A stretch of 64,000 nt of DNA, taken from positions 1 to 64,000 of the forward strand of contig PYST01000169.1 in assembly GCA_003049485.1 (NCBI GenBank). Direction: 5' to 3'. The stretch comes from Ophioceras dolichostomum. Taxonomy: Eukaryota; Ascomycota; Sordariomycetes; Magnaporthales; Ophioceraceae. Made by a program: the position numbers and the translations under genes. Numbering within the stretch: the stretch's first letter is position 1; every line of letters begins with the position of its first letter. This document shows, one piece after another, positions 1 to 11,811 of this stretch. Under the pieces are notes generated by a model, which was given only the letters and a program-made list of their open reading frames with translations, was not told the origin of the DNA and ran no database searches.

Positions 1-1181
1 TACCCCCCGGGAGGTTGCTAACGGCCGGCTGTCGAAGCCGGGCCGAGCCCGGCGTTAAATCCTACTACTACTACTACTACTACTACTCTGACCCACATGT
101 TGCTTTCCACTAGCCATGGTCATGAGAGTGCTAGTAGACGAACAACTCGTTCAGTCACCAGCCAACGCCAGGGCCGATTCGGTCTCAGATCGGTCATGTT
201 TCCGCTATAACCAATTTCCTTTTTTCCCCGAAAAGCAGCAGCTGGGTCACGGTCTTTTGCATAGCCCGAGCAAATAGGCGAGTTACCCATGTCGTGCCTA
301 CTGGGTATGCCGTCCATTTCTCAAACGTTAATCCGGATCAGAAAGGGCGCCCAGATCGCAGACAGGGTAGTGAGTAAGTAACATGCCAAGTCCGCGGAGG
401 GAAGACGTAGCAAGGTCAGCTCCGGAGACAGTTGTTGGTCGCAATGTTCAGTGAGGTGACACATGCGTTGCCAGTCACTTCAGCTCACTGGGATACCGAA
501 AGCTGTACTAGAATATTAATACATTTGAACGAGCTCAAGGCTACGCCAATTTAGAGATACTATGCTCATCGATATGGAAACGGCCTATAGTTAGCCCTGT
601 AAATGTTGCTTTTAACCGCACTATCGGAGCCTTTACGTCGTGTTCCCACACCACAACTGTTCCGTCCTGCAATCCCGTTGCTGCCCCCGTGTCTTCCAGC
701 GTCCTCTTGCACAGAAGGACGACTAGGAGCAATATCTGCCGGATGTCTACCCAGTCAACCTGGGCTGAAAAAGATAATCTAGAAACGCACGGACGATGAG
801 TAAGAGGCCACACGTCATTAAATTGCAATTTAGAGTCTTGGCTGCCTGTCTCCCTACACAGCCCTACGGTCTTTGCTGATATTGCTTTCTCTACACCAAT
901 TCGTATAACGCACCAGGGTACCAATTCTGCGGAGCAGTCAATTTTAACAGCCTTCGCAATGGCTGATATTCGAGGATCGTCGGCAGGAGATAGTAGATCC
1001 ATCTATGATCCATCCCCGTACTAAATTGCCAGGGCTTTGATAGTAGCTTCGTCCTCAATCATTGCACTGTCCGTTGCCATTCTCAACTCGTGCTTGATAT
1101 AGGGAGGGTCCCCAGTTTCTCAGCCATCTAATCCTGGTGACAACTGCCAGAGCGCCTCTCCAAGAACTTCCGAACACAGGT
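1..1181. other. Left flank with CTA microsatellite and one doubtful open frame
   Basis: A trinucleotide microsatellite (CTA, roughly nine copies) lies at 62-88. On the minus strand an ATG-initiated frame runs from 1002 to 541 and would encode 153 residues. I recognise no domain, and its codons lack the strong G/C-ending bias of the clear genes here, so I do not call it a gene. It could be an exon of a decayed gene. The last part is the presumed 5' leader of the membrane protein that follows. Confidence 0.4.
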
Positions 1182-3503
1182 ATGGAGCTGAAACGACTCA
1201 GGGGCTCTCCGGGTCCGTCAACTCTGCCCGACAAAGGCGACAACCTCCCGTCGGCGATACCCCCACACCATGAACCGACAGTAGACGAGCACCAAAAGGG
1301 CCAACCAGCCGAGAACGGCGGCTCGTCGTCCGTGTCATCAAGCATGCCCAACAACATCCCTCCGCCCGCACAACCTGTACCAGGGCGAGAGCAAGTGCCA
1401 GTATCAGAGCCGGAGCCAGAGTCAGAGTCTTCGGGGGCCCAAACAGCATCCGCGTCCAGGTTCCGCCGCCGGCCGCCAAAACACACCACGATCGTCGCCG
1501 ATGCCTGCGCCATCGCCGCTTCCTTGCCTTTCGTCGCCTTCGGCGTCATATTACAGAGCTCCGGCGCCGAGGAAATACAACTCCGCGCTCCCTGGTCAAC
1601 CGGAGACATCAACCCTCGCTCGCTCCTCACCATCTCTATCTTACAAATCGCCGGCGCGTTCCCTTACGTCTACGCAGCAGTCATGGGCCGGCTGCTGATG
1701 CAGATCGCCAGATGGAAGCTTGACAGAGGAGTCGACCTCCTCACTCTGGAGCAGCTGGCTGGCAGCCGCACCCTCGCTGGTGCCGTCCTCACGTATTTCA
1801 ATTTACCAGCCACAAGGAAATCCCGTCTTCTCACTGCCATGCTGCTGGTCGCCTGGTCCTTCTCGCCGCTCGGTCAGCAGTCCCTCCTAAACGCGCTGAG
1901 CAGGACCACAGCCGATATTTCGACTTCCGTGGTCTACAACAGGACTGACGCCCCGGCTTACTTTGAGAACATCTCCAACACAACTAAAAATGCCGGCTGG
2001 TGGCAGAAGGTGTCCTACCTGTATGTCGCAGCGCTGGCCACGTCCAATAAAGTCATCCAGAGTAAATCGGATCCCTGGGGCAGGGTCAAGGTGCCGATAC
2101 TCTCGACCTATGGCGACCGCAACAGCCTTGATTGGCAAAATTCACCGTCAAATGCCACCTACGCGTCACTGTTTGGTGTGGACATCGAACTTTGGTGGTG
2201 GGCGGTCTGGACCTCAGAGTCAATCGACTTCAACATCGACACGAGCTACATCGAACTCGACTGTCAGCAAGCCAGCGCTGTTGAGGTCCCCAGAGCCGGC
2301 GGCTCACAGTCTATGCAGCCCTTGGACGAGACGGGGCTGGGGCGGAGAGGCGTCGGGGGTAGCCACCCTGCTCCCCACAACGCTGTGGAAAACGGCACCT
2401 GGCAGGGCTACGACCTGGTGAGAGGAGTTAAGCCGGAGCCGTGGAACTATGGCAAAACGAACGCTACCTGGTCCTTAGCAATCAACAGGCTCATCTGGTA
2501 TGGCTGGCCCTCCATGGGCGGCCATCTGGATCCCTACAAAGAGCCGGATCTCAGCCAAGCTGCCACTGCGCCAGCCTTTTTCGAAAATATGACGGGCGTT
2601 GAGGCCGGAGAAACAAAGATCATGCTCCAGATCCCGAAGCTGATGTACGGGGCCAACGAGATCCAGCAAGGCTCAAACACCACCATCATCACGACGACTT
2701 GCACCGTGTACCAACGGTACATCGAATCGGCCGTCAGCTGCATCCTGGAGGAGGTTTTCCGGGCCTCCACGAAGTCCTACGTTCTCTCCACCTGCGCCAT
2801 CAAGAAACAGCGGCCTTCCCAGAAGCAACACGCCTCTGAGAACATATCGCACCTCTCCTTCCCCGAAGTCTTCAGGTATCTCTCCTGGGGCCTCCCACAG
2901 GCCACCGGGTTGGTGCCAACAGGTCCCGTGATGACGGAAGTGGACCCTTCCATTAGCTATCTGGCCTACGGCTTCGACAGCAAATGGGACTACAGCTATC
3001 TGCATCCAGGGCTCGTCTACGGGGACCTCTTGCACAACACGACGGCGCGCAACATTAGCATCAGGCTGTCTCAGCTGCTGAACACATACCTGCATCTCGG
3101 CCAGGGCTTTCGCACGCCAGGAGTGCCGGGAGTGAGGCTAAACGTCTCTGCTACGAGGCACTTACCCATCGGATACGCCAGATCAGCCGCGTGGTCGGCG
3201 GTATTCAGCACCTCCTCCGCCATCATGCTCGCAGCGGCGATACTAGGCATCATAATCGGTCATAAATGCAACAGTCCCGACCTACTAGGCTCCGCCTCGT
3301 CCGTCGTCCGGTACTCCAAGTACATCGATGTCGGACTGGGGAGGAGCCAGCTGGACGGAACAGAGCTCACTTCGGCCTTGGGGTCCTTGCGATTAAGGTT
3401 TGGGATTCTAGCGGCGGGCGATGAGAGGAAGGACCCCTCTGTGCTCGACGGGACTGCGTTGGTTGGCGTCGGGCTGGAGATTGAGACCCAGAGGCTGGAA
3501 TAG
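1182..3503 (+). CDS. Large multi-pass membrane protein with a glycosylatable outer domain, function unknown
   Basis: A single-exon gene of 773 residues. I start it at the ATG at 1182, because the frame upstream opens only on a GTG. The first 95 residues or so are Pro/Ser/Glu-rich and probably disordered and cytosolic. Hydrophobic segments follow at about residues 100-125, 150-180 and 215-235. A long region of some 430 residues then carries many N-X-S/T sequons, such as NRT, NIS, NTT, NAT and NTS, suggesting a lumenal or extracellular domain. A last hydrophobic segment lies near residue 690 (AIMLAAAILGIIIG), followed by a short tail. This architecture resembles large lineage-restricted membrane proteins common in Sordariomycetes; I recognise no catalytic motif. 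The reading frame is intact and the codon bias is strong, so the gene itself is well supported, but its role is not. Confidence 0.8.
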   Translation: MELKRLRGSPGPSTLPDKGDNLPSAIPPHHEPTVDEHQKGQPAENGGSSSVSSSMPNNIPPPAQPVPGREQVPVSEPEPESESSGAQTASASRFRRRPPKHTTIVADACAIAASLPFVAFGVILQSSGAEEIQLRAPWSTGDINPRSLLTISILQIAGAFPYVYAAVMGRLLMQIARWKLDRGVDLLTLEQLAGSRTLAGAVLTYFNLPATRKSRLLTAMLLVAWSFSPLGQQSLLNALSRTTADISTSVVYNRTDAPAYFENISNTTKNAGWWQKVSYLYVAALATSNKVIQSKSDPWGRVKVPILSTYGDRNSLDWQNSPSNATYASLFGVDIELWWWAVWTSESIDFNIDTSYIELDCQQASAVEVPRAGGSQSMQPLDETGLGRRGVGGSHPAPHNAVENGTWQGYDLVRGVKPEPWNYGKTNATWSLAINRLIWYGWPSMGGHLDPYKEPDLSQAATAPAFFENMTGVEAGETKIMLQIPKLMYGANEIQQGSNTTIITTTCTVYQRYIESAVSCILEEVFRASTKSYVLSTCAIKKQRPSQKQHASENISHLSFPEVFRYLSWGLPQATGLVPTGPVMTEVDPSISYLAYGFDSKWDYSYLHPGLVYGDLLHNTTARNISIRLSQLLNTYLHLGQGFRTPGVPGVRLNVSATRHLPIGYARSAAWSAVFSTSSAIMLAAAILGIIIGHKCNSPDLLGSASSVVRYSKYIDVGLGRSQLDGTELTSALGSLRLRFGILAAGDERKDPSVLDGTALVGVGLEIETQRLE

Positions 3504-4681
3504 GGGGCAGCTGCCTAAGTCGCGGGTAATTTTGTTACAAGTTGTTACCTGGTGGCCAGAGAAAGAACCGGTAGAATAATGAAAATAGCGGTACTTTTCA
3601 CCCGCCCAAAGGCCACACAGCCTTCATCGATAAAACCCCGTACAGAATCGCCTGAGAAGCAAAAACAGGCCACAGGACTTCATGGGGCTGTCTGCGGAAT
3701 CTATACGACTCCTATCTGGAAGGGAGACCGCTTGGCAAGCTCCCCGGGCCTAAAAAAAACGCGACCCGCAGTTCATCTAACGGGGTTGATCTGTGCAGCC
3801 CAAGACAAGAACGTCTGGGCGAAACCACTCTGTGATGATGATGCTAGACAAATCCGAGAGACAAAAAAATAATAAAAAATAAAAGATAAAAATAATTAAA
3901 ATTCGGCGGCCTCAGGAAGCAAAACTAGTGAGCTCTCACGCAAAAACCTGTAAAAGAGCCTTAGAAGAGATTACCCCCGTATTTATCCAAGTTTCAGCGC
4001 ATTACCAGCAGCCATGCAGTATACCTCCTGCACAAATCCATATGGTGTCCCAGGAAATCCCATTATTGCCCACGAACAGTTTTGATAGTGTTAATAGCTT
4101 TGCTCAGATTGCATCGGAGAGTGCCCTCGTGAGAGGCAATAGCATCCATGAGAGAGGGAAATTGGTCGAGACACTCGCACACCAAGGGGTAGGAATACAA
4201 AGTGTGCTCCGACCGGATCTGCGTCGAGTTTGTCGAACCTTCCTGGGGACGACGAAATTAAGGAGAGCCGCTTGCAGCATGTATTGGGACATCGTCCCTA
4301 GTTTCCAACAGTTTACTGAAAAAGGACAAAAGGAGCTCGTTCGCAGGTTCGCTACCCCATCTATCCAGATAATATCTTCGTAATATTCTTCTGATGATGG
4401 CGAGTGAGGCTGAATTAGGTACTGTCCAGGGACTCGATCATCGTGGTCGAGGTTGGCAGTGCCCCACCAACCCCATGCAGCTGGCTGAGTGGAGCCGTTG
4501 ATAGATGCCAAGCTTCCCTGAGCTAAACTGCAAACTAAAAATCTCCATCGGTCTCTCCCTCGTCCACGGCCACTCCATCCATATCCCATCCGTATCACAA
4601 CAACAAGAGAGACCAAGCGAGACCCAGCAGCGATTTAACCTACCCTACCTCTCTCGGAACAGCCAAACAAACAAAAACAGC
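3504..4681. other. Spacer between the membrane protein and SF3A2
   Basis: This 1.2-kb spacer contains an A-rich stretch near 3865-3900. A plus-strand open frame ends at 4383; its first ATG is at 4042, giving 113 residues. It lacks the codon bias of the neighbours and matches no family I know, so it is left uncalled. The last 200 bases are probably the SF3A2 promoter and leader. Confidence 0.4.
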
Positions 4682-5428
4682 ATGGACTACCAAAACCGCG
4701 CCGGCTCCAAATTCGGCGGCGGCGGCGTCGCCTCTCAAAGCGCGACGAACGCGGACCGGCGCGAGCGGCTCCGGAAGCTGGCCCTCGAGCACATCGACCT
4801 GGACAAGGACCCGTACATCTTCAAGAACCACCTGGGCTCCTTCGAGTGCCGCCTCTGCCTGACCGTGCACCAGAACGACGGCTCCTACCTCGCGCACACG
4901 CAAGGGCGCAAGCACCAGACGAACCTCGCGCGACGCGCCGCCCAAGAAAAGCGGGACGCGCGCCGCGACATCGACCCCCAGACGGGTCTCCCCGTGGGCG
5001 TCGTCGGCGCCGGGTTCTCGGCTCTAGGACTCGGAGGCGGCGGCGGCGCCAGGCGCGCGACGATCAAGATCGGCCGGCCGGGGTACAAGATCACCAAGAT
5101 CCGCGACCCGGTCTCGCGGGCGCAGGGCCTGCTGTTCCAGCTGCAGTACCCGGACATAGGCACGGACGTCGTGCCCAAGTGGCAGGTCATGTCGGCGTTC
5201 TCGCAGCGCGTCGAGGAGCCCGACCGCAACTTCCAGTACCTGCTCGTCGCGGCCGAGCCGTACGAGACCTGCGGCTTCAAGATACCCGCCAGGGAGCTCG
5301 ACAAGCGCGAGGACAAGATGTTCGAGTACTGGGACCCGGACGCGAGGGAGTACTGGGTGCAGGTCATGTTCATGACCGAGCGGGAGGAGAGGTTCAATGC
5401 TGCCCCGGGGCTGACTGCGCGGAGATGA
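4682..5428 (+). CDS. prp11: Splicing factor 3A subunit 2 (Prp11 family)
   Basis: This is the fungal orthologue of human SF3A2 and yeast Prp11, a subunit of the SF3a complex. SF3a joins the 17S U2 snRNP and helps anchor U2 at the intron branch site, in the nucleus. The product has 248 residues from a single exon. The N-terminus MDYQNRAGSKFGGGG is the family signature. A U1/matrin-type zinc finger follows (FECRLCLTVHQNDGSYLAH, ligands C55, C58, H72 and H78). The C-terminal half carries the SF3A2 core, with GRPGYKITKIRDP, LLFQLQYPDI and EPYETCGFKIP. I chose the ATG at 4682 because homology starts exactly there; the frame stays open upstream but has no family similarity. The length matches fungal orthologues, which lack the proline-rich tail of metazoan SF3A2. 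Confidence 0.97.
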   Translation: MDYQNRAGSKFGGGGVASQSATNADRRERLRKLALEHIDLDKDPYIFKNHLGSFECRLCLTVHQNDGSYLAHTQGRKHQTNLARRAAQEKRDARRDIDPQTGLPVGVVGAGFSALGLGGGGGARRATIKIGRPGYKITKIRDPVSRAQGLLFQLQYPDIGTDVVPKWQVMSAFSQRVEEPDRNFQYLLVAAEPYETCGFKIPARELDKREDKMFEYWDPDAREYWVQVMFMTEREERFNAAPGLTARR

Positions 5429-7091
5429 AGGAAAGAAGATCCAGGAGGCTGAGCACAGCACACCACGACACAGCGCGCCGCGCCACATGGATCGGGGTAG
5501 ATAGACAGACGGATGGATGGATGGGCTTGAGGAGAGGAGAGGGGGAGTCGGTGGTGCGCGATGACGTCACAAGGATCAGGGATCCCAGCATCGGTGTTGC
5601 AAGCACGCGCCACGTCGACCGAGAGGCCAAAGAATAACTTGACTTCGGCCATTTGCCGTGGAGATGCTCCGGCGAGAGTCACCGCCATCACCAAAGTACA
5701 CTGCTGCCAGGCTCTCGATCGACCTCGCGAGCAGCAAATCCCATTGCAAAGATACCTGCAAGGGGAGACGGAAGGCGCTACCAGGACATGGGACTGTGAG
5801 ACTTCCCGCGAACGATACACCACATGGCATATTTTGGTCCGCTTCTAACGTTGCTTGCCCTTTTTCCTCAGAGAGGGCTCTGGTCAGATTGGTCCCTAGG
5901 GTGGATTTGCCTCTTGGGCGTCAGAGTGTATAGCGATCAGAAAGACAGCATGATACCCTGTGGAGGTGCGAGAGCCGCCTCCTTACCTCAACGCATCTAC
6001 GAGGAGCTCATGGACGAGGCCTCGGCCGTTAGGGTTATGAGTTCTAGATTTAGAGACCTCGATACAACCCCCCGAGAAATGCGAATCCGTGCTTTCATCA
6101 CCATATAGTTCACGTACAGAATTCCCCAAGCAATAATGGCTGCCTGTTCTGTTCACCACGGATGCAGTGCCATGTCGGGACAAGAGGTATAAATAAAATG
6201 CCTGTTTGTCTAGGTGCTCTGCTCTGTTCTTTCTTTGCTCTTCTTCCGCCAGATATCCCCCCCCCCCCCCCCCCCCCCCCCCTCNCCCCCCCCCCCCCCC
6301 CCCCTTTTTTTTTGTATGATGTCAACGTTAAGTGAGATGATGAAGCTAACAAACAACATCCTTTTTGTTCCTCCTTTCCTTTCCCCTTCTCCCTCTACAA
6401 AACGCGCCAGATGAAAAATCAGGGAAGTCAACAAGATACCATAGTTAACTTAACTAAAGGCCACTAAAAAAAATAAAACCTACAGCAGTAAACGGTGGTT
6501 TGGGTTCCAGAATAGAATGCCTTATAATCTGCGCGGGAGAGAAAAGGGGGACAAACAAAAAAAATGAGACAAAGGAGTGACATGAGGTCGGGTTGACAAG
6601 AAAAGAACATGGCTGGTGATGTTGGGGGAATAAACCGACATGAAAGGCCAACAGAATGACTGACAACAATATGTAATCTAGCCGACACGAAGGAACTTCC
6701 ATAGCAATCGAATAGAACGTGGGAGTAACCGGCATTCTCTCCAGTCTACCCGGGCTCGCCAGATCTGCTGACAGCAAACAGCTCAACAAAACCATCTCCC
6801 AACTGGAGCAGCATCATTAACTTCCAACAAGGTCCCATCATGAAAGCCGCAGTTTGGTTGTTAACCACGCCTCTGACGACGGGAACGGGGCCCGATACGT
6901 TGGCCAATAGAACAAGAGCGCGGAAAGAAATACGAAAGTAAAAAAATCCAGAGCCGAAGCAAAAGCGGACCAGGTCGGGGTCGGTCAGGGTCAGTCGGGG
7001 TCAAGTGAAATCCCCCCTCCTCCCCAACCACCCACCGGCCCGCCACAAAACAGACAGACAAGACAAACCATCACAGGAAAGAAGTGGAGAA
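5429..7091. other. Convergent spacer between SF3A2 and cot-1, with poly-C tract
   Basis: The 3' ends of SF3A2 and cot-1 face each other across 1.66 kb. A poly-C tract of nearly 50 bases at about 6257-6304 contains an N at 6285, followed by a T run, which marks an unresolved homopolymer. The part nearest 7091 is expected to be the cot-1 3' UTR. I see no convincing gene; short frames here are low-complexity. Confidence 0.6.
6257..6304. repeat. Poly-C homopolymer with an ambiguous base
   Basis: An almost pure C run interrupted by one T and an N at 6285, running into T9. The length is probably not reliable in the assembly. The complementary strand is a long G run that could form quadruplexes. 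Confidence 0.9.
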
Positions 7092-9430
7092 TCACCGGAA
7101 GTTATTATCGAACCGCTTGAAAGTGTACCCAATAAAAGGCAGGCTCATCTCGGGCGACTCCTCGACGACGGGGGCGCCGCCGGGGCCCGCGGCGCGGCCC
7201 TGGGCGGCGGCCTGCTGCATCTGCTGGGCACGCAGCACGGTGGCGTTGTCGGTCTGGTCGATCTCGTCGGTCGGGAAGTATGTCGTGTCGATGTTGGAGG
7301 TCAGGCGCGGCTCGAACGGCGCGCGTATGCGGCGGAGCGAGTCGAACTCGACGCCGCGGAAGAAGGCGTGGCTCTTGATCTCCTGGGCGCCGCCGCTGCC
7401 GAGGCGGTTCTCGGTGTTGCAGATGAGGCTGTAATTTTGGGGTGTTATCGGGTTTTAGTCGTCTGTGGCGACGTCCTTTCTTGTGGGGTGCTCAGTTAAA
7501 TAGGAGTAGGTAAGTAAAAAGGATATCCTACCTTCTGATCAGGTTCTCGGCCTCGACTCCCAAGGTGATATCGTCGGGGAAGTACAGGCTCTGTCTCCAG
7601 TTGACGATCTTGCGGTACGTGTCGTGGCTGTCCTCGGCGCAGAACGGCGGCCATCCGACCAGGCACTCGAACATGATGGTTCCCAGCGACCACCAGTCGC
7701 AGTCGAAGCTGTAGCCGTGTCCCGTGAAGATCTCGGGGGCGATATAGTCGGGCGTGCCCACGGTGGAGTAGGCCATCAGCCGACGCGATCGCCTCCAGTC
7801 GTTGATCTGTGCTCGGTTAGAGACGGTCAGGTTGATCTGATCGATCGCGATGGAGTTGCGGTCGCCGCGCGGTCGGTTCGACCTGCCCTGCAGCAGCTGC
7901 TGATAGTAGTTGTTGTCGTGGAGCTTGTGGAAGCCCGTCGACAGGCCGAAGTCAGTCAGCTTGACGTGTCCGCCGCGGTCGAGGAGGATGTTGTCCGGCT
8001 TGATATCACTTTGAGACGAGAAAGTTCCCGTGTTAGCAAAGAGGGGAAAACACCAACAAAATGTGAAGGAGGGGCTCCTGAGGAAAACTCAGGAAAGCAC
8101 GCACCGATGGATGAAGCCCAGCTTATGGACGGCCTCGATCGCCAGTACGATCTCCGCGATATAGAAACGCGTAATATCCTCCGAGAAGATCTCGTACTTG
8201 ATCAGCATCGTCATGAGATCCCCGCCCGGGAGGAACTCCATAAGCATGTACAGGAAGTTTGCGTCCTGGAAGGTAGTGAACAGCTTGACGACCCAGGGGC
8301 TGTCCGACTCCGCGAGAATATCGCGCTCGGCTCGGACGTGGGCCAGCTGGTCCTTCTTGAACATCTCTGTTTTTATCAAGGACTTCATGGCGTACACCTT
8401 GTTGTCGGATTTCTTCTGTACGAGCTTGACCTCGCCGAACGCGCCCTTGCCGATGATCTTGATGGTCGTGTAGTTCTCCGGCTTGTCCTTGGTGCGCAGG
8501 AAGCGCAGGTAGGAGCCCTCCTTGCGACCGCCAGTCGACCAGATCTGCTCCTTCCTAGCTTGCGACAGGTTCGGCTCGGCCAGTTTGAGCTCCATCTCGC
8601 TCTGTCTGTGTCACGGCGTCGTGCAGGCGAATTGTGCGAAATGTCAGTAATCGATAGTAGCGAAGAAAAATCGACAACGTTCCTGGAGTCAAGGCTTGCT
8701 GGCTTGCTTGCTTGCTGTCCTCTTACCTCTGATTTCGCTCTCTAGCACGGCGAACGCTGTCTCTGAAGAAATCAGCAGCTAGCTGGGAGCACTTCTTCTG
8801 GTTGTTGTTGGCATTGGGGCCATATTTGTCCGGGTTCCGCTCGGGCGCAACAGCGAACTCGAGAGGAGGGAGCTGTGCGGCTGGCGCCGCCGGCATGGGC
8901 GCGTTGAGGTATCCTCCATATGAGGATGGCTGGGCAGGGGCACCGGCGGTGCGTGGGCGCTGGGATGGCGAGGGGCCTCGGGAGCCGTACGGCGTACGGA
9001 GGTTCTGCTGGGAGAACTGGTGGGCCAGCCCGGTGTTGGGATCGTTACTCGCCGTGCCGGGCGTGCCAGAGCGGGGTTGATAGACACCGCTCGGCTGGCC
9101 GCCGTACTCCGAGGAGGCGTGGGGTTGGCCGCCAGGTGGGGGCTGGCTTGGGTACTGCGACGGGTACTGGTTCTGCGAGAAGTATCCGGTCGGTGCGTAG
9201 CCGGTCGCATACGGCTGGGATTGCTGGGAGGAAACGCCGCCGACACCTCCACCGCCACCGCCTTGGCCCGAAGAGGCTCCGAGTTGCTGCTGGTTCGAAG
9301 TGCCAGAGAAGACAGGCTGCGGGAAGGTCGACGGCGTGGTGGGGTAGGCACGATCGGAGGCGGCTCCCGCTCCTAGTCGCTCATTGTTGTTCCCAAAATT
9401 CAGGTAAAGACGATTCCCCTGATTATCCAT
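7092..9430 (-). CDS. cot-1: COT-1 / Cbk1 / Orb6 NDR-family protein kinase
   Basis: An AGC-class NDR/LATS Ser/Thr kinase. In Neurospora the orthologue COT-1 acts with MOB2 in the morphogenesis pathway controlling hyphal tip extension and branching. Four exons, in coding order, are 9430-8727, 8605-8105, 8008-7532 and 7428-7092; all junctions are GT-AG and the sum is 672 residues. Residues 1-234 are Gln/Gly/Tyr/Pro-rich and begin like Neurospora COT-1 (YPTTPSTFPQPVF). The N-terminal regulatory Mob-binding region follows. The kinase domain has GKGAFG at 287-292, Lys309, HRD ending at Asp403, and DFG at 421-423. A basic insert of about 55 residues precedes AYSTVGTPDY, where Ser483 corresponds to NDR1 Ser281. 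The C-terminal hydrophobic motif FIGYTFKRF places Thr663 at the position of NDR1 Thr444. Every key residue is present. Intron 1 contains a short CTTG repeat. Confidence 0.97.
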
Positions 9431-11811
9431 TGCGTCGGCACGGCTCTTGATGGCCGCGGTAGAAGACGTGTCAGAATGCTATGGCTGGTGCCAGAGAGAG
9501 TGAGGGGTTTCGAGTCCAGCTGAAGTCGGTTCAGGTCGATTGAAGCCAACTTAGCCTTGCCCCGCGATCGCGCCAATTCCAGCTCCAAGCACGAGACTCC
9601 CTTCCACTTTCCAAAAGACAAAAGCGAAGGGAAGGTCGAAAAAGACGAGGAAATCAAGCGAGCAGCGGAAAGAAGGGCAAGACAATTTAGGAGGTGGGGG
9701 GTTGTTGTTGTTTTGTCGTGTCGTGCAAAATGCGGGTTCGTTCTCGGGGTCGTGTTTCTCGTACTGCTGTGGTACCTGGGTTCCTTGGAATGAGGGAGCA
9801 GAGGGGATCGAAAAGAAGGGACTGAATTGGATACGGGATAGGGTAGGACGGAAGCTGCAGGTTGGGCCACAGCGGGCAGCTACTATCATGTAACTAAACG
9901 CTCGCTGTCAAGAAAAACCACAATTCCCCAATTCCCAGCAAAAGAAATCTAGCACATCGATGCCTGAGGAAATGACAAAGTGTACACACACCAGAACGCC
10001 GCCGCTGGGTTTTTGCGGTGAAACACAACAAGGGTGAAAAAAGGGTCCGACGCCAAACAAGGGAGGTGAAGTCGACGACGACAAGGGGTCTGGTCCCTTA
10101 CCGGTGAGGCGAGGGGAGAAGGAGGGGTGGGTGCGGCAGGACGGACCCACTTGCCTATCCCAACCCACTGAATCGGAGCACCACAGCTCCCCACCATCAA
10201 TCATCAATCACCAGTGTCCATTCTCGACCTCTCATGCAATCTGCTGTGTTGGCGCTTAACGTTGAATGCCTACAGCAAGTGCCCCTTTTCTCGATGTTGT
10301 CGAGACAGCGACAATGCCACCACCCCAGAAATAATACACCTGAGGCATCCTCAGCGACAGCATCGGACGCTTTTGTTCCTGATTCTTGTCACGTGGCTGA
10401 GGGAACCTGGCCAGCGGCCGAAAGAATGTTGCTTCTGCTGTTGTCCAACTCCAGCCTCTTCTGCTAACAGACTCCAGGCCGTTACCCTCCTCGAGCCGCG
10501 CGGCACCGTTGCGGGTGAGTCGCTGTGGAATATGTCGTGGACGGTCTACATGCACGACGGTTAATCGACTTCGGTGGTGTTCAGGCCGTCCTCACCGACT
10601 CTAGACCAGCTCCAGACCAGCTCCAGACCAGCCCAACGCGAGTCGCAATGCCGCGATGGTGCATGTATCAAGGACAGTCTGCGGTCGGCACGGTGTTTCT
10701 GGACCGAAAGCCAGTCCGTGCAGCGAGCAGGCCAGCTCTTCTTCTCCAACAGATGAGGGTTACATGGCCGTGAGGGATTCCGGCAGATTCGGTTGCGACG
10801 CAAGTCTCGAGGCCCTCACGAACCTGTCAAACCGACCTGAGACCGTGAGCGGTGAGGCGAGGCTTGTTCGCAGACTCCGGGTGCTAGCAAGCAGTCACCG
10901 CATCGTGTGCCTCCCGATTCTCCGTGAAAGGGTCGAGGGAGCGGCGAAGCAAGGACATATTCGGACCTGCATGAGAGATGTTCAAGCCCGACCAACCGAC
11001 AGACCTCACCATGGAGGAAGGTCAATGGCCTCAGGCTTGGATGGCGCATTTCACATTTGGGATTTGAGTCCTCGAAGAGACCTCGCGTGATAAAATCAGC
11101 AGATGGTCTCTTTATATGACCAGATCTTGGAGACGCTCGGCAGTACCTTGCCTCCGTAGGAGGGCATAGGCTAGCCTCTGTTGCACTCCCAAAACCCGGT
11201 TCGCCTTTGTGTATACGGCGTCAATTTGGGCCCGTTGACTCACATAGTCCTACTGGTATAGTCATTCCTCCCGAATCGCGCCACTCTAAGGGGCCCACCA
11301 CGTGTGGCCGCCTCTGGCCGCTTATTCCTGACCATCCCCAATACCCCCCTGATTCGTGGGTGATTGCCGGCCAACGGGCCCGGCCTGGGTCCCGATGACC
11401 AAGTGGTTCTCGCGGGGTGGCGCGGGGGCGTGGGGTCGCGAGGAGATCGAGACCTCCTTCGGCCCTTCAGGGGGTCGCGCCTGGATATTGAGGCGGGTTT
11501 TGGTCCCGTATCGCATGTTCCCTCCGCCTTCCACGAGGGGGAGGACTCTGGTCTCAGAAAGGGGTGAGCTGATGGTGGCAGCAAAGCCTCAGGCCTCTCA
11601 AGATGGAGTGAATCACTGCTTTACCTCCTTTCTGTATAAAACAATGAGAGTGGCCTCCATCCAGAGGACAAGGGTTCGGACGAATCTCCATAGGACACCC
11701 AGCACTTACGAAGCTACGAAGCTACCAAGCAGAGAGAGTGAGAGAGATCTGATACAGTTGTACCCACCAAGAGCTTTCCTATTGTTCATCCTATATTACA
11801 TACTATCCACA
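9431..11811. other. Divergent spacer between cot-1 and a secreted-protein gene
   Basis: This 2.4-kb region holds the promoters and leaders of two divergent genes: cot-1 to the left and the secreted protein to the right. Many short frames exist but none has a coherent protein pattern. A run of repeated CTCCAGACCAG-like units lies near 10600-10630. The 9.45-9.9 kb part is pyrimidine-rich on the cot-1 coding strand, typical of a long fungal 5' leader. Confidence 0.5.
11635..11641 (+). promoter_or_regulatory. Candidate TATA box of the secreted-protein gene
   Basis: TATAAAA lies 171 bases upstream of the ATG at 11812, a distance that would leave a leader of about 130-140 bases. It is assigned by position only. 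Confidence 0.45.

Noticed and set aside
4104..4616. Minus-strand frame overlapping the SF3A2 leader
   Set aside because: No homology or bias, and it overlaps the promoter and leader of a certain gene.
7624..8745. Long plus-strand open frame of 373 codons opposite cot-1
   Set aside because: It is the antisense shadow of kinase exons and runs through three clear introns; its peptide has no coherent pattern.
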